Shown: positions 16,007-25,276 of the stretch, piece after piece
Layout of the letters: each line of letters starts with the position of its first letter
Position numbering within the stretch: the first letter of the stretch is position 1
Source of the DNA: Syntrophobacter sp. SbD2
Lineage (GTDB): Bacteria > Desulfobacterota > Binatia > UBA9968
Reading direction: 5' to 3'
NCBI GenBank assembly: GCA_945889495.1
Contig: CAMDBU010000029.1
Span: 1-43,221, forward strand
Length of the DNA stretch: 43,221 nt
Translations under genes and position numbers: made by a program
The notes under the pieces: generated by a model
Database searches by the model: none
What the model was told of the DNA's origin: nothing
What the model saw: the letters and a program-made list of their open reading frames with translations, nothing else

Positions 16007-16996
16007 ATGACTCATCAACGGAAAACAATTTTAGCTGCCCTCGCACTGCTGCTCTTGCCCGGAACCGCCCAGGCGCAAAAGTTTGTTCAGGCATACTCAT
16101 CGATCAGCGCGCTCAACGCGACCTTTTGGATCATTCAGGATGCCGGCTTCGCCAAGCAGGAGGGGCTCGACACCGAGCTGGTCTACATTCCCAGTTCCTC
16201 GACGGTGGCGCAGGCGACGCTCGCCGGCGAGGTGATGATTTCTCCGGCCAACGGCCAAGTGATCGCCGATGTCGGCCTGCAAGGCGGCGATCTGGTCGCC
16301 ATGGGTGGCATCACCAACGTGGTGGCGTTTTACATCATGGCCACGCCGGAGATCAAAACGATTCAAGACCTCAGGGGGAAAATGGTCGGCGTCACCCGCT
16401 TCGGCTCATCGGGCGATGTCGGCATGCGGATGTTTCTAACCAAGTACGGCTTGGAGCCGGTGAAGGATGTGCCGATGATTCAGTTGGGTGGCCTGCCCGA
16501 GATCGCCTCAGCGATGGGCAAACGCACTGTCCATGCCGCGGCTTTTTCCCAACCGCTGGCCTACGTCGCCCAGCAGGGCGGGGCGCATTTGCTGGCCAAT
16601 CTGTCGAAGGAAAACATTCCGTTTCTCCACGTCGGCGTCACCACCACGCGAAAATTTATCCGCGAGCGGCGCGCCCAGGCCAAAGCTTACCTGCGCGCCT
16701 ATGGCCGCGCGGTGCACTTCATGCACACCCGGAAAGAAGAGAGCAAAGCGATCATCGCCAAATACACCAAGATCAAAGACCAGGGCATGATCGACGGCAG
16801 TTTGACCTACGCCTACGATTTTATCGAGAAGGTGCCGCTGGTCAAGCCGGCGGCGTTTCAAGTCACCCTCGACGACATCGCCAAGAAAAATCCCAAAGCC
16901 AAAGCCGCTAGGCCGGAACAGTTTTTCGACAACAGCTTGGTGCAGGAACTGCTCGACGAAGGTTTCTTCGTCAAGCTCTGGGGCAAAAATCCCTAA
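16007..16996 (+). CDS. NMT1/TauA-type substrate-binding protein (SBP D)
   Basis: This is a secreted binding protein of 329 residues with signal peptide 1-23: HQRK before an ILAALALLLLPG core, with cleavage after AQA. It belongs to a tight subgroup with SBP E and F. Shared landmarks are SxxSAxNxxFWIxxxxGF, AKQEGLD, ATLAGE, SPANGQVIADVGLQGGDLVA, TPEIKTIQDLRGKMVGVTRF and FFDNSLVQELLDEGFFVKLW at the C-terminus. Such strong similarity points to local gene duplication. The large minus-strand STAND gene now lies between D and its relatives. Start ATG 16007 gives a normal leader; longer frames upstream contain no signal peptide. Confidence 0.9.
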   Translation: MTHQRKTILAALALLLLPGTAQAQKFVQAYSSISALNATFWIIQDAGFAKQEGLDTELVYIPSSSTVAQATLAGEVMISPANGQVIADVGLQGGDLVAMGGITNVVAFYIMATPEIKTIQDLRGKMVGVTRFGSSGDVGMRMFLTKYGLEPVKDVPMIQLGGLPEIASAMGKRTVHAAAFSQPLAYVAQQGGAHLLANLSKENIPFLHVGVTTTRKFIRERRAQAKAYLRAYGRAVHFMHTRKEESKAIIAKYTKIKDQGMIDGSLTYAYDFIEKVPLVKPAAFQVTLDDIAKKNPKAKAARPEQFFDNSLVQELLDEGFFVKLWGKNP

Positions 16997-17006
16997 GACC
17001 TGTCGA

Positions 17007-20000
17007 CTACTGCGGCTGGCGCAGCATGCGCGCGGCGCCGTCGACTGGCACCTTCAACGGACTGCCGGCGCCGTCATGAAAAATCATCAGCTCGGCGTCA
17101 TGGCCGCCGTTGCTATCGGGGGTAAAGCGCAACCGCAGGACGCAGGGCGCTCCGCCCGGTTTGATCCTCGCCGGACACTGATTGAGTAGGGCAAAGCTCG
17201 CTTTGCCGCGCAGCTCCGCCCGGCTGATCAGCAAATCGGTGCTGCCCTGGTTATCGACGGTCACTTCGAGCGTGCGGTTGCTGCCGAGCGCTAGCTCCGG
17301 GAAGTTAAGCTGGGCGGGTGTGGCCGCGGCCACCGGCTTTTGCACCCTCACCGCCGATCCTTTGACGAGCACTTCGCGGCTGCCGTTGCTTGGCGCTATG
17401 ACGCGCAGGAGCGCCCGGTGGCTGGCCACCGCCTTGGGCGTGTAGCGCAAAATAATATTACAAGTGGCGGCGCCGGCGAGATTGTCGCCGCAGTTATTAC
17501 CGACGATGGCGAACTGGCGCGCGTCGGCGCCGTCGATCTCCACTCGATCGAGGCGTAGGTTGGCGCTACCGCCATTGCGAATCACCAGCCGCTGCAACAA
17601 CGGCGGCGAGTCGATCGCTTGGTCGGAAAACTCCACCGGATCGGGCAGCATTTCGATGGCACTGCCGGCCGGCTTGCCCGAGCCGTAGAGGAGCGCCCGC
17701 GTCGGTTCTCGTCCAGTAGCGTCGGTGATCACAAGCGCCGCTTCCCGGCTTCCCGCGGCGACCGGCGCGAAGGTAATCGCTAGGCGGCAGGTTTTCCCCT
17801 CGGCGGAGATACCGCCTTGGCAATCGTTCTGGGCGATGGTGAAATCGCGTTGGGCACCACCTTCGATGGCGATGGCGGCGATATCGGCGGCCCGGCCCTG
17901 GTGTTGGATGAGTAAATTCTTGGTTAACCTCTGGCCGACATCGACGGCGCCAAATCCCAGGCTCGCTGGATGAACGCTCAACGCATTTGACGCCACCTCG
18001 ACACCGTTGCCGCGCAGGGTCAACTCCGTGCTGGCACCGTCGGCCAGGGTCATGCTCAACATAGCGCTGCGCGCTCCGGCGCCGCTCGGTTTAAACAGAA
18101 TCGCGATGGTACAGCTGAGGCGCTGGGGAATTTCCCGATCGCGGCAGTCGCTTTCGCCGGCGGAAAAATCCTGCCGCTGGGCGCCGCTGATGGTGATTTG
18201 ACCAACCCGTAACGCGGCAACCCCAGTGTTGGTCAAAGTGAGCGCCGCGGCGATGGTGCTGCCGATGGGCCGCGCGCCGAGATCGAACTGCTCCGGGGTC
18301 AAGGTAAAATCTTCGCTGCGCTGTGCCACCCGGGCGTCGCGCCGGCCGCGCAACGCGATCTGGGCGATGGGTTCGCGCCGGCCGTCGCTGAGACTCAAGG
18401 CCGCCACTCGCGCGCCCTCAACGGTGGGCGTAAACATGACGCGGATCTGGCAATCGCCGCCCACCGCCAACGTCTTGTCGGCGCAGCCATTAACCTGGAT
18501 AAAATAATCTTCCCGGGCCGCGCCGGTCACGGCGGCGGCGCCAAACTTCAGCGGTGCGCTGCCAACATTGGCCACGGTCACCGATTGCGCCAGCGCCGGA
18601 ATGTGGAGTGCGACGCTACGAAACTCCAATTGGTTGGGCGAGAAGCTGAGGAGCGCGGGCGGCGGTGGCGCCGGCGGTTCTTGCCATGCCACCAGCGCAA
18701 TGAGCAGGCAGAGTAGCGCCAGGATGGAACCTTTCAGCGGCAGCGGCAATGCCGCTAGTCGCGACCAAAAGGCTCGGGCATAACTCGGAGTGGCGATTTC
18801 CTCTGGCGCGGTGGTGGCGTCGCGCGACGCCAGGCGGTCCAGCAGGTCTAAATTGTGCTGGGTCACGGCGGCGCCCCAGTGATCGCCACGGGCGCAACGG
18901 CGATTGAGCGCCAGGGCCAAGCGCTCGCGGGCCAATGCGCCATCGCCCAGACATAAGGCCCGGCTACCCAGTTGATGGATGAACCATTCGGCCGCCACCG
19001 GATCGCCGCTCAGTTCCGCGGCGCGCTGGCCGAGCTCAAGATTGTGTTGCCAGGCACCCCAGCGTTTGCTCAAGCAGAGCATCGGGTCCATGGCGCGCGC
19101 CAAGCGCAATACTTGCGGCCAGCGCTCTTGACCGACGGCCCAGTCGAGCGCCAGCTCGATCAACTCCGGCGCGGCGGCGCTGGCCGATTCGGCGGCGGCA
19201 ATAAAATATTCGAGTAAATTTTCTTTGAGCGTCGTCAGTTCGCCAACCGGCGCCGCGCCCTCGCGGCAATTGGCCGGCACCAGATAGTCGCCAGAAAGAC
19301 TTTCGATCAGGCGCGCGCTTTCGAGGGTGACTAGCGCCTCATCTAGTTGCGGATCGTTGATTAGCGCGATCAAGGTTGATTTTGCGATAGGTGCGCCGGC
19401 GGCGATCAGTAGCGCGACAATCTTGCGCTCAAGGGCGCCGCAGGCTTGGATGACTTGAGCGGCGCCAATCTCCTCGGTCGGCAGTTGGGCGACATATTCG
19501 ATGAGCGGGCTTTGCCGTTGGCGCAGCTGCGCCATGATTTGCCGGATCAAGCCGGGATTGCGGCCCAGCCGCAGGGCCAGATGTTTGGCCGCCGCCTGTT
19601 CGGCTTCGCTCAAGCTGGCGCCATATTCGCGCTCGATGAGCGCCACCGCGTCGTCCATCGGCAAACCGCGCAGGTAGAGCGGCGTCTCGTCCATGCGCAT
19701 GCGGCCGCTCGTAGTGATAACGATCGCGCAGTTGCTGAGCACATCGGATAAAGGCTTGAGCTCGGCATCGGCCAGGGCGACGTCATCAAGCAGAATCAGC
19801 GCCTTGAGCTCGCCCAGCCGTTGTCGCGTCGCGCCGTCGTTGAGGTTACAAACCTGGCCACCGTCATAGAAAGCCGCGAAGCAATCTTGCAGCAGATCGG
19901 CCACCGGCTGATGACCGACCCGTTGGCGGTAAATTATTCCATCGGGCAAGTTTTTTAATTGCGGCTGATCGGCCAGGTAGCGCATTAGAGCGCTCTTGCC

Positions 20001-20714
20001 GGTGCCGGCGGCGCCGGTGATTTCCAATCTACGGGAGTGAGCCAACGCCGCCAGGGCGTCGGCGGTTTCGCCTTCGCGATCGATCAGGGGCGGGGTTGGC
20101 GACCAGTTCTCTTGCCGCGGCAATCGTCGCACCGGCCCATCGATCTGGGCACTTTCGACCACCGCGCCATGGGCGCGGCTGACGCTGAGGCGGTAACCAT
20201 TGTCAGAGTCGGCTGGGATCAAGAGCTGGCTCGCCGGGTCACTAGCGATGGCGGGACGCAAGTGGCGGTCGAACAGCCAGCGGTGAATATCCGCCGTGAT
20301 CAGCTCGCACAGTTGCTCGCCGTCTTTGAACAGCCCGGGCCGCTGCTGGCGCCGCAACTCGGTTTTGAAAGCCAGCAATTTGCGCAACGCCGCGGCGTTT
20401 TGCTCGCCCAACTGGAGGACGTTTTCATCTTTTAAATAGATCAAACACTCGACGCCACGCGCGCGGGCATGGCGATACTGCGCCTCCACCGCGCCGGAAC
20501 TGTAGCGTCCGGCAATGATGCCGACATAAAGCTCGCAGCCGGCGATTTGACTGAACAGCTGCTCGCCATCGGACTCGCTGGAATTGCCGAAATAGTCCCG
20601 GCCAAGAATGGCGGCCTGGCGCAGACGCTGGAACAGCTCGGCTACGGCTTTGCGCTCGGATTGGAGATCGTACTGAGTCGAGCTGACGAAGATCGCGGCG
20701 ATGGGCGGTGACAT
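17007..20714 (-). CDS. DUF4062/STAND-type ATPase with TM segment and Hydin-like Ig repeats
   Basis: This is a multidomain protein of about 1235 residues. Residues 4-85 are DUF4062 (IAAIFVSSTQYDLQSERKAV), a domain common in NLR-like signalling proteins. Residues 210-480 hold a STAND/NB-ARC-type ATPase with Walker A GAAGTGKS (234-241) and Walker B ALILLDDV (305-312), followed by helical repeats (about 500-625). A membrane segment lies at about 662-677 (SILALLCLLIALVAW). Beyond it are five ASPM/SPD-2/Hydin-like Ig repeats of about 100 residues, each with a pair of cysteines about 11 apart (near 744/755, 857/868, 965/976, 1075/1085, 1180/1191). The likely topology is N-terminal domains inside and repeats outside. 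ATG 20714 is preferred over TTG 20729. The role, perhaps stress or defence signalling, is inferred. Confidence 0.85.
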   Translation of the reverse strand: MSPPIAAIFVSSTQYDLQSERKAVAELFQRLRQAAILGRDYFGNSSESDGEQLFSQIAGCELYVGIIAGRYSSGAVEAQYRHARARGVECLIYLKDENVLQLGEQNAAALRKLLAFKTELRRQQRPGLFKDGEQLCELITADIHRWLFDRHLRPAIASDPASQLLIPADSDNGYRLSVSRAHGAVVESAQIDGPVRRLPRQENWSPTPPLIDREGETADALAALAHSRRLEITGAAGTGKSALMRYLADQPQLKNLPDGIIYRQRVGHQPVADLLQDCFAAFYDGGQVCNLNDGATRQRLGELKALILLDDVALADAELKPLSDVLSNCAIVITTSGRMRMDETPLYLRGLPMDDAVALIEREYGASLSEAEQAAAKHLALRLGRNPGLIRQIMAQLRQRQSPLIEYVAQLPTEEIGAAQVIQACGALERKIVALLIAAGAPIAKSTLIALINDPQLDEALVTLESARLIESLSGDYLVPANCREGAAPVGELTTLKENLLEYFIAAAESASAAAPELIELALDWAVGQERWPQVLRLARAMDPMLCLSKRWGAWQHNLELGQRAAELSGDPVAAEWFIHQLGSRALCLGDGALARERLALALNRRCARGDHWGAAVTQHNLDLLDRLASRDATTAPEEIATPSYARAFWSRLAALPLPLKGSILALLCLLIALVAWQEPPAPPPPALLSFSPNQLEFRSVALHIPALAQSVTVANVGSAPLKFGAAAVTGAAREDYFIQVNGCADKTLAVGGDCQIRVMFTPTVEGARVAALSLSDGRREPIAQIALRGRRDARVAQRSEDFTLTPEQFDLGARPIGSTIAAALTLTNTGVAALRVGQITISGAQRQDFSAGESDCRDREIPQRLSCTIAILFKPSGAGARSAMLSMTLADGASTELTLRGNGVEVASNALSVHPASLGFGAVDVGQRLTKNLLIQHQGRAADIAAIAIEGGAQRDFTIAQNDCQGGISAEGKTCRLAITFAPVAAGSREAALVITDATGREPTRALLYGSGKPAGSAIEMLPDPVEFSDQAIDSPPLLQRLVIRNGGSANLRLDRVEIDGADARQFAIVGNNCGDNLAGAATCNIILRYTPKAVASHRALLRVIAPSNGSREVLVKGSAVRVQKPVAAATPAQLNFPELALGSNRTLEVTVDNQGSTDLLISRAELRGKASFALLNQCPARIKPGGAPCVLRLRFTPDSNGGHDAELMIFHDGAGSPLKVPVDGAARMLRQPQ

Positions 20715-20905
20715 GGTTAGATCGGGCAATGGTCAGACAACCGGGGTGAGTATCGCCAACTGAATTGCCAATGTCCAGCCGATTCACAATTTCGAATCGA
20801 AGGGCGCTCAATTGCGCCCTTCGGTTGACCGCTCTCGCGCTGCGGTGATACCTTCTGGCGGTCGTTGCAGCCAGCGGCCGCGGCGCTAACTTGAGGGACA
20901 ATTTG

Positions 20906-21913
20906 ATGAGCGATGCTAAATTTCTAATTCGACTATCGATGCTGATGCTCGCCTTGGCGGTGAGTCATTTCAACAGCGGCCCGGCCCATGGGCAAAAGCT
21001 AGTGATCGCTTGGACCTCGGTGAGCGCGTTCAATTCACCGTTCTGGATCATGCCCGAGGTGGGTTTTTACAAGCAAGAAGGTCTCGATGTCGATACCATC
21101 TTTATTTTGAGCTCGCCGACGGCGGCCAAGGCGACCCTGGCCGGCGATATCTCGATCAGCGCCCAGAACAGCCAGGTGGTCGCCGACTCGGGCTTGGCCG
21201 GCGGCGATCTGGTCTCCATGGGCGCGGTGGTGAATATTGTTCCCTTCTACATGATGGCAACGCCGGAGATCAAAACCATCGGCGATCTCAGGGGTAAATC
21301 GGTGGGTATCTCGCGCTTCGGCGCGGCCTCGGACTTCGGCACGCGAATGTTTCTCGCCAAGCATGGGCTCGAAGCCAACAAAGATGTCGCCTTCGTGCAG
21401 ATCGGCGGCCAGCCGGAAATCGCCGTCGCGCTGTCGAAAAAACTGATCGCCGCGGCGGCCATGTCCCAGCCCATGGCGGCGGTGGCCGAGCAGCAGGGCG
21501 CCCGGCTGCTCGCCAACATGGTCAAGGATGAAATTCCCTTCGTCCACTTGAGCCTCACCAGCACCAAGCGCTTTATCAAGGAGCACCGCGCCCAGGCCAA
21601 AGCGTTTCTGCGCGCCTACGGCCGGTCCATGCACTTTCTCTACAACCGCCGGGAAGACACGCTGAAGATTTTCCAAAAATACACCAAAGTCCAGGACCCA
21701 AAAATCCTGGAGGCGACCCTCAAGTACGGCTACGAGTTCATGGAAAAAGTCCCCTTCGTCAAGCCGGCGGGATTCCAAGTGACTCTCGATGAAATCGCGC
21801 GCAACAATCCTAAAGCCAAGGGCGCCAAGCCGGCGCAGTTCTACGACAACAGTTTGGTGCAAGAATTAGTCGACGAAGGTTTCTTCACCAAACTCTGGGG
21901 GCGCGCACCATGA
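20906..21913 (+). CDS. NMT1/TauA-type substrate-binding protein (SBP E)
   Basis: This is a secreted protein of 335 residues. A signal peptide covers about residues 1-29: FLIRLSMLMLALAVS, with cleavage near AHG before QKLVIAW. It aligns along its whole length with SBP F, sharing SVSAFNSPFWIM, KQEGLDVD, LSSPTxAKATLAGD, DLRGKSVGISRFGAASDFG, KHGLEANKDVAFVQIGG and a LVDEGFFTKLWG end. The two genes overlap by four bases (ATGA), so they are translated from one message. GAGGGA upstream supports ATG 20906 over TTG 20891. Near-duplicate binding proteins in one operon may serve different ligands of one chemical class, but no ligand is evident. Confidence 0.9.
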   Translation: MSDAKFLIRLSMLMLALAVSHFNSGPAHGQKLVIAWTSVSAFNSPFWIMPEVGFYKQEGLDVDTIFILSSPTAAKATLAGDISISAQNSQVVADSGLAGGDLVSMGAVVNIVPFYMMATPEIKTIGDLRGKSVGISRFGAASDFGTRMFLAKHGLEANKDVAFVQIGGQPEIAVALSKKLIAAAAMSQPMAAVAEQQGARLLANMVKDEIPFVHLSLTSTKRFIKEHRAQAKAFLRAYGRSMHFLYNRREDTLKIFQKYTKVQDPKILEATLKYGYEFMEKVPFVKPAGFQVTLDEIARNNPKAKGAKPAQFYDNSLVQELVDEGFFTKLWGRAP

Positions 21914-22917
21914 GTTGGAATCTGCCGCGGCGCCATCGCCGCTGGTTCGCCTTTCTCCTGGTTGCCTGCACAGCTCAGCTAGAAGTCGCGAGCGCCGAAA
22001 AACTAGTCGCCGCCTGGTCGTCGGTGAGCGCGGTCAATTCGCCGCTCTGGATCATGCAGGACGCGGGCTTTTTCAAACAAGAAGGGCTCGATGTCGATCT
22101 GATCTTCGTCTTGAGCTCGCCGACGGTGGCCAAGGCGACCCTCGCCGGCGAGGTCGCGGTGTCGGGCGCCAATAGCCAAGTCGTGGTCGACTCCGGTTTG
22201 TCGGGCGGCGATCTGGTCGCCATGGGTTCCATGTCCAACGTGGTGGCGTTCTACATCATGGCTGGTCCGGAGATTCGCAGCGTCGCCGACTTGAAAGGCA
22301 AGACCGTCGGTATCACCCGCTTCGGTTCGTCGAGCGATTTCGGCATGCGCATGCTGCTCGCCAAACATGGTCTGGAGGCCAATAAGGACGTCGCCTTCGT
22401 GCAGATCGGCGGCATGCCGGAGATCGCCGTGGCGCTGACGAAAAAACTCATCGCCGCCGCGCCGATGTCGCAGCCCATGGCCTATGTCGCCGAACAGTCC
22501 GGTGCCAAGGTGCTAGCCAACCTGGCCAAGGAAGAGATTCCGTTTATGCACATGGGCTTCACCACCACGCGCAAGTTTCTCAAAGAAAGACGCGCCGAAG
22601 CGAAATCAATGATCCGCGCCTACGGACGGGCGCTGCATTTTCTCCACACCCGCAGGGAGGCGAGCCGAGCGATCTTCGCGCGTTACACCAAGATCACCGA
22701 TCAAGGCATGCTTGACGGTAGCATCAAGTATGGCCAGGATTTTCTGGAAAAAATCCCCTTCGTCAAACCGGCGGCGTTCCAAGTGACCCTCGATGAAGTC
22801 GGCCGCAGCAACGCCAAAGCCAAGCTGGCCAAACCGCAACAGTTCTTCGACAACAGTCTAGTCCAGGAAGTGGTTGACGAAGGGTTCTTTCTAAAATTGT
22901 GGGGAAAGAACCCATAG
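21910..22917 (+). CDS. NMT1/TauA-type substrate-binding protein (SBP F)
   Basis: This is a secreted protein of 335 residues. The N-terminus is unusually basic (PRRHRRW) before the FAFLLVACTAQ core, with cleavage after ASA. An RRHRRW sequence is not a clear Tat motif. The body parallels SBP E and D: SVSAVNSPLWIMQDAGFFKQ, DLIFVLSSPTVAKATLAGE, DLKGKTVGITRFGSSSDFG and DEGFFLKLWGKNP. Its start codon overlaps the stop of SBP E, so it is a tandem duplicate in the same operon. The downstream cyclodeaminase-like gene begins 45 bases later and is probably co-transcribed, which ties the ligand to that enzyme's pathway; this is inference. Confidence 0.9.
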   Translation: MSWNLPRRHRRWFAFLLVACTAQLEVASAEKLVAAWSSVSAVNSPLWIMQDAGFFKQEGLDVDLIFVLSSPTVAKATLAGEVAVSGANSQVVVDSGLSGGDLVAMGSMSNVVAFYIMAGPEIRSVADLKGKTVGITRFGSSSDFGMRMLLAKHGLEANKDVAFVQIGGMPEIAVALTKKLIAAAPMSQPMAYVAEQSGAKVLANLAKEEIPFMHMGFTTTRKFLKERRAEAKSMIRAYGRALHFLHTRREASRAIFARYTKITDQGMLDGSIKYGQDFLEKIPFVKPAAFQVTLDEVGRSNAKAKLAKPQQFFDNSLVQEVVDEGFFLKLWGKNP

Positions 22918-22962
22918 AAACGATTGGCCGCTAAGTACGCAAACCGTCGCAAAGGGAGACCA

Positions 22963-24066
22963 ATGCTTTTTCTCAACAACGATGACGTGAAACAAGTTTT
23001 GACCATGGAACTGACCATGAACGCGCTTGACAAAGCTTACCGCGAGCTGGCGCGCCAGGAGGCGGTGTGCCGGCCGCGCATCGACGTGCAGATTCCCACC
23101 AGCGATCCGGACAAGATCTATCAATGGGGCACCATGGAAGGCGGCTCCATGTCGGGCTACTTCGCCATCCGCATGAAATCCGACGTGATCTACGAGCAGG
23201 AATATCAGGGCGCCATCACCCAGGAAAAATATTGCGTGCGGCCGGGCAGTTTTTGCGGCTTGATCATGTTGAATAATATTGAAAACGGCGAGCCGCTGGC
23301 GATGATCAACGACGGCTACCTGCAACATATGCGGGTCGGCGCCGACTCCGGCATCGGCGCCAAATACATGGCGCGGCAAGATGCTACGGTGATCGGCATG
23401 ATCGGGTCGGGCGGCATGGCGCATTCCCATGTGGAATCGTTTTTACAGGCGCGGCCAAATTTGAAAAAAATCCAAGTCTACAGCCCGACCAAGGCCAACC
23501 GCGAAGCCTACGCCAAGGAGATCAGCGCCGCCTACGGCCTCGAAGTGGTACCCATGAGTAATCCGCGCGACGTCTACAAAGGCGCTCATATAGTAGCCGG
23601 CTGCACCGACTCGGCGGTGCCCATCGTCATCGGCAAATGGTTGGAAGAGGGCACACATGTCACCTGCGTCGGCGGCAAGCCGGACGAGGACACCTTGAAA
23701 CGCATCGATGTTTCGTTGCGGTTGGGCACCGCGCCAGCGCCCTGGGGATTGCCGGAATTCGGCCTCGCCGATGAATACATCACCTACGCCGCGAAACCCA
23801 AAGACAACTCAAGCATTCAAATGAAACGGGCCGGCAATCGCGGCCACGGCGTCATCGCCGAGGACCGCGCGGTGTTCTTCTCAGACATACTCAGCGGCGC
23901 CAAGCAGGGCCGAACTTCCGACAAGCAGGTGAGCTACTCCGAGCGCGGCAATATCCAGGGCGCGCAATTTTTCGCCGTGGCGGGGAAGGTCTATGAGTTG
24001 GCGAAGGAGCGTGGCCTGGGACGCGACCTGCCGACCGAGTGGTTCTTGCAAGATATTAGGGATTAA
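22963..24066 (+). CDS. Ornithine cyclodeaminase/mu-crystallin family protein (copy 1)
   Basis: This cytosolic protein of 367 residues begins MLFLNNDDVKQVLTMELTM, a classic start for this NAD(P)-dependent family. The Rossmann motif VIGMIGSGGMAHSHVESFL lies at about residues 144-162. It is followed by KIQVYSPTKANREAYAKEI, a GCTDSAVPIV strand and VTCVGGKPDE. Members include ornithine cyclodeaminase, alanine dehydrogenase, ketimine reductases and lysine cyclodeaminase, so substrate calls by name are unsafe. The ATG at 22963 has AAAGGGAG upstream. It lies 45 bases after SBP F and is followed by a paralogue. Confidence 0.9.
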   Translation: MLFLNNDDVKQVLTMELTMNALDKAYRELARQEAVCRPRIDVQIPTSDPDKIYQWGTMEGGSMSGYFAIRMKSDVIYEQEYQGAITQEKYCVRPGSFCGLIMLNNIENGEPLAMINDGYLQHMRVGADSGIGAKYMARQDATVIGMIGSGGMAHSHVESFLQARPNLKKIQVYSPTKANREAYAKEISAAYGLEVVPMSNPRDVYKGAHIVAGCTDSAVPIVIGKWLEEGTHVTCVGGKPDEDTLKRIDVSLRLGTAPAPWGLPEFGLADEYITYAAKPKDNSSIQMKRAGNRGHGVIAEDRAVFFSDILSGAKQGRTSDKQVSYSERGNIQGAQFFAVAGKVYELAKERGLGRDLPTEWFLQDIRD

Positions 24067-24070
24067 AAAC

Positions 24071-24158
24071 CGTGATCGTGTTCGTGGTTCGTGGTCGTCT
24101 TTCGGATCTTACCGAGCACGAGCCACGAGCACGAACACGAACACGACCAACGACCACG
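24071..24158. repeat. CGTGTTCGTGG inverted repeat
   Basis: The left arm (24071-24098) is built of CGTGTTCGTGGTTCGTGG-like units and the right arm (24131-24158) of ACGAACACGAACACGACC-like units, its imperfect inverse. The repeat fills the gap between the two cyclodeaminase-like genes. Folded RNA would end just before the second gene's start codon and leave almost no normal ribosome site there. Confidence 0.75.
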
Positions 24159-24165
24159 AGGCCCC

Positions 24166-25257
24166 ATGCCATTATTTTTAAACAACGACGAAGTCGACCA
24201 GCTGATCACCATGAAGGACACCATGGAGGCGCTGGAAATTCTCTATCGTGAAATGGGCCAGGGGGCGGCGGTCACCGCGCCGCGCTCGGACGTCCACACG
24301 CCCACCGCGGCGGCGGCCAATGCCGAGGGGCCGATGGCGCATTATTTGAAAAGCATGAGCGGCGCCAGCCCGCACTTCGGCACCGCGGCGCTGCGTTTTT
24401 CCTCCGACATCGTCGCCTGGCGCGACAGCGGCGGCGGCATGCGCCGGGAAAAGTTGCCGCTGCTGCCGGGACAGCGGTGGATGGGGATTATTTTACTATT
24501 CAGCTCGGCGAACGGCGAGTTATTGGCGGTGATGAACGACGGCGTCTTGCAGCGCTTCCGGGTCGGCGGCGCCAACGGCGTGTCGACCAAGTATCTGGCC
24601 CGGGCCGACGCCGAAACCGTCGGCCTGATCGGCTCAGGCTGGCAGGCCGGTACGCAAGTCTTAGCTGTCTGCGAAGCGCGCAAAATCAAAAAGATCAAAG
24701 TCTTCAGTCCGACCAAAGCCAACCGGGAAAACTTTGCCAGAGTGACCAGCGCCAAGGTCGGTATCGAAATCATTCCGGTGGATAGCTATGAAGCCGCGGC
24801 CAAGGATGTCGACATCCTGATCACCTCGACCAATTCGCGCCAGCCGTTTATCGGCAAGTGGGCGCTGCGCGAAGGGTTACATATCAGCGCCATGCAGCGC
24901 GACGAGTTCGACGACGAAGCCTTGCTCGCCTGCCAGCCGCTGGTGCTGCATACCCATTCCATTGAAAACAATGTCACCTCGTCGGCCCTGGCCCATTTCG
25001 AGCGCGCCGATTTTACCCTGCGCGATCATCCGACGGCGCGCGGCATCGATTGGAAATCCTTGCCGACGTTGGCCGATCTACTAGCCGGTCGGGTCAAAGG
25101 ACGGGAGAACGATCGGCAGGTTACTGGTTTCGTCAACAATCTCGGCATGGGCGCGCAGTTCGCCGCGGTGGGCAAGAAAGTTTACGACGCGGCGCGCGCC
25201 AAAGGTTTGGGCCGCGAAGTGCCGGGCGAGTGGTTTACCCAGGATGTTCATCCGTGA
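24166..25257 (+). CDS. Ornithine cyclodeaminase/mu-crystallin family protein (copy 2)
   Basis: This protein of 363 residues is a diverged paralogue of the preceding gene: MPLFLNNDEVDQLITMKDTM at the start, VGLIGSGWQAGTQVLAV as the Rossmann glycine motif at about 143-159, and IKKIKVFSPTKANRENFARV next. GSGWQA replaces GSGGMA in copy 1, so cofactor or substrate details may differ. The two could form a heteromer or act on related substrates. ATG 24166 is the likely start; an open extension back to 24091 runs through the inverted repeat (HEHEHEHD) and is rejected. SBP G follows after 19 bases. Confidence 0.88.
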   Translation: MPLFLNNDEVDQLITMKDTMEALEILYREMGQGAAVTAPRSDVHTPTAAAANAEGPMAHYLKSMSGASPHFGTAALRFSSDIVAWRDSGGGMRREKLPLLPGQRWMGIILLFSSANGELLAVMNDGVLQRFRVGGANGVSTKYLARADAETVGLIGSGWQAGTQVLAVCEARKIKKIKVFSPTKANRENFARVTSAKVGIEIIPVDSYEAAAKDVDILITSTNSRQPFIGKWALREGLHISAMQRDEFDDEALLACQPLVLHTHSIENNVTSSALAHFERADFTLRDHPTARGIDWKSLPTLADLLAGRVKGRENDRQVTGFVNNLGMGAQFAAVGKKVYDAARAKGLGREVPGEWFTQDVHP

Positions 25258-25276
25258 ATCGGAGCGCAGGTTTGCC

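Noticed and set aside
24091-24165. N-terminal extension HEHEHEHD of the second cyclodeaminase-like protein
   Set aside because: It is translation of an inverted repeat; the family start is MPLFLNND at 24166.
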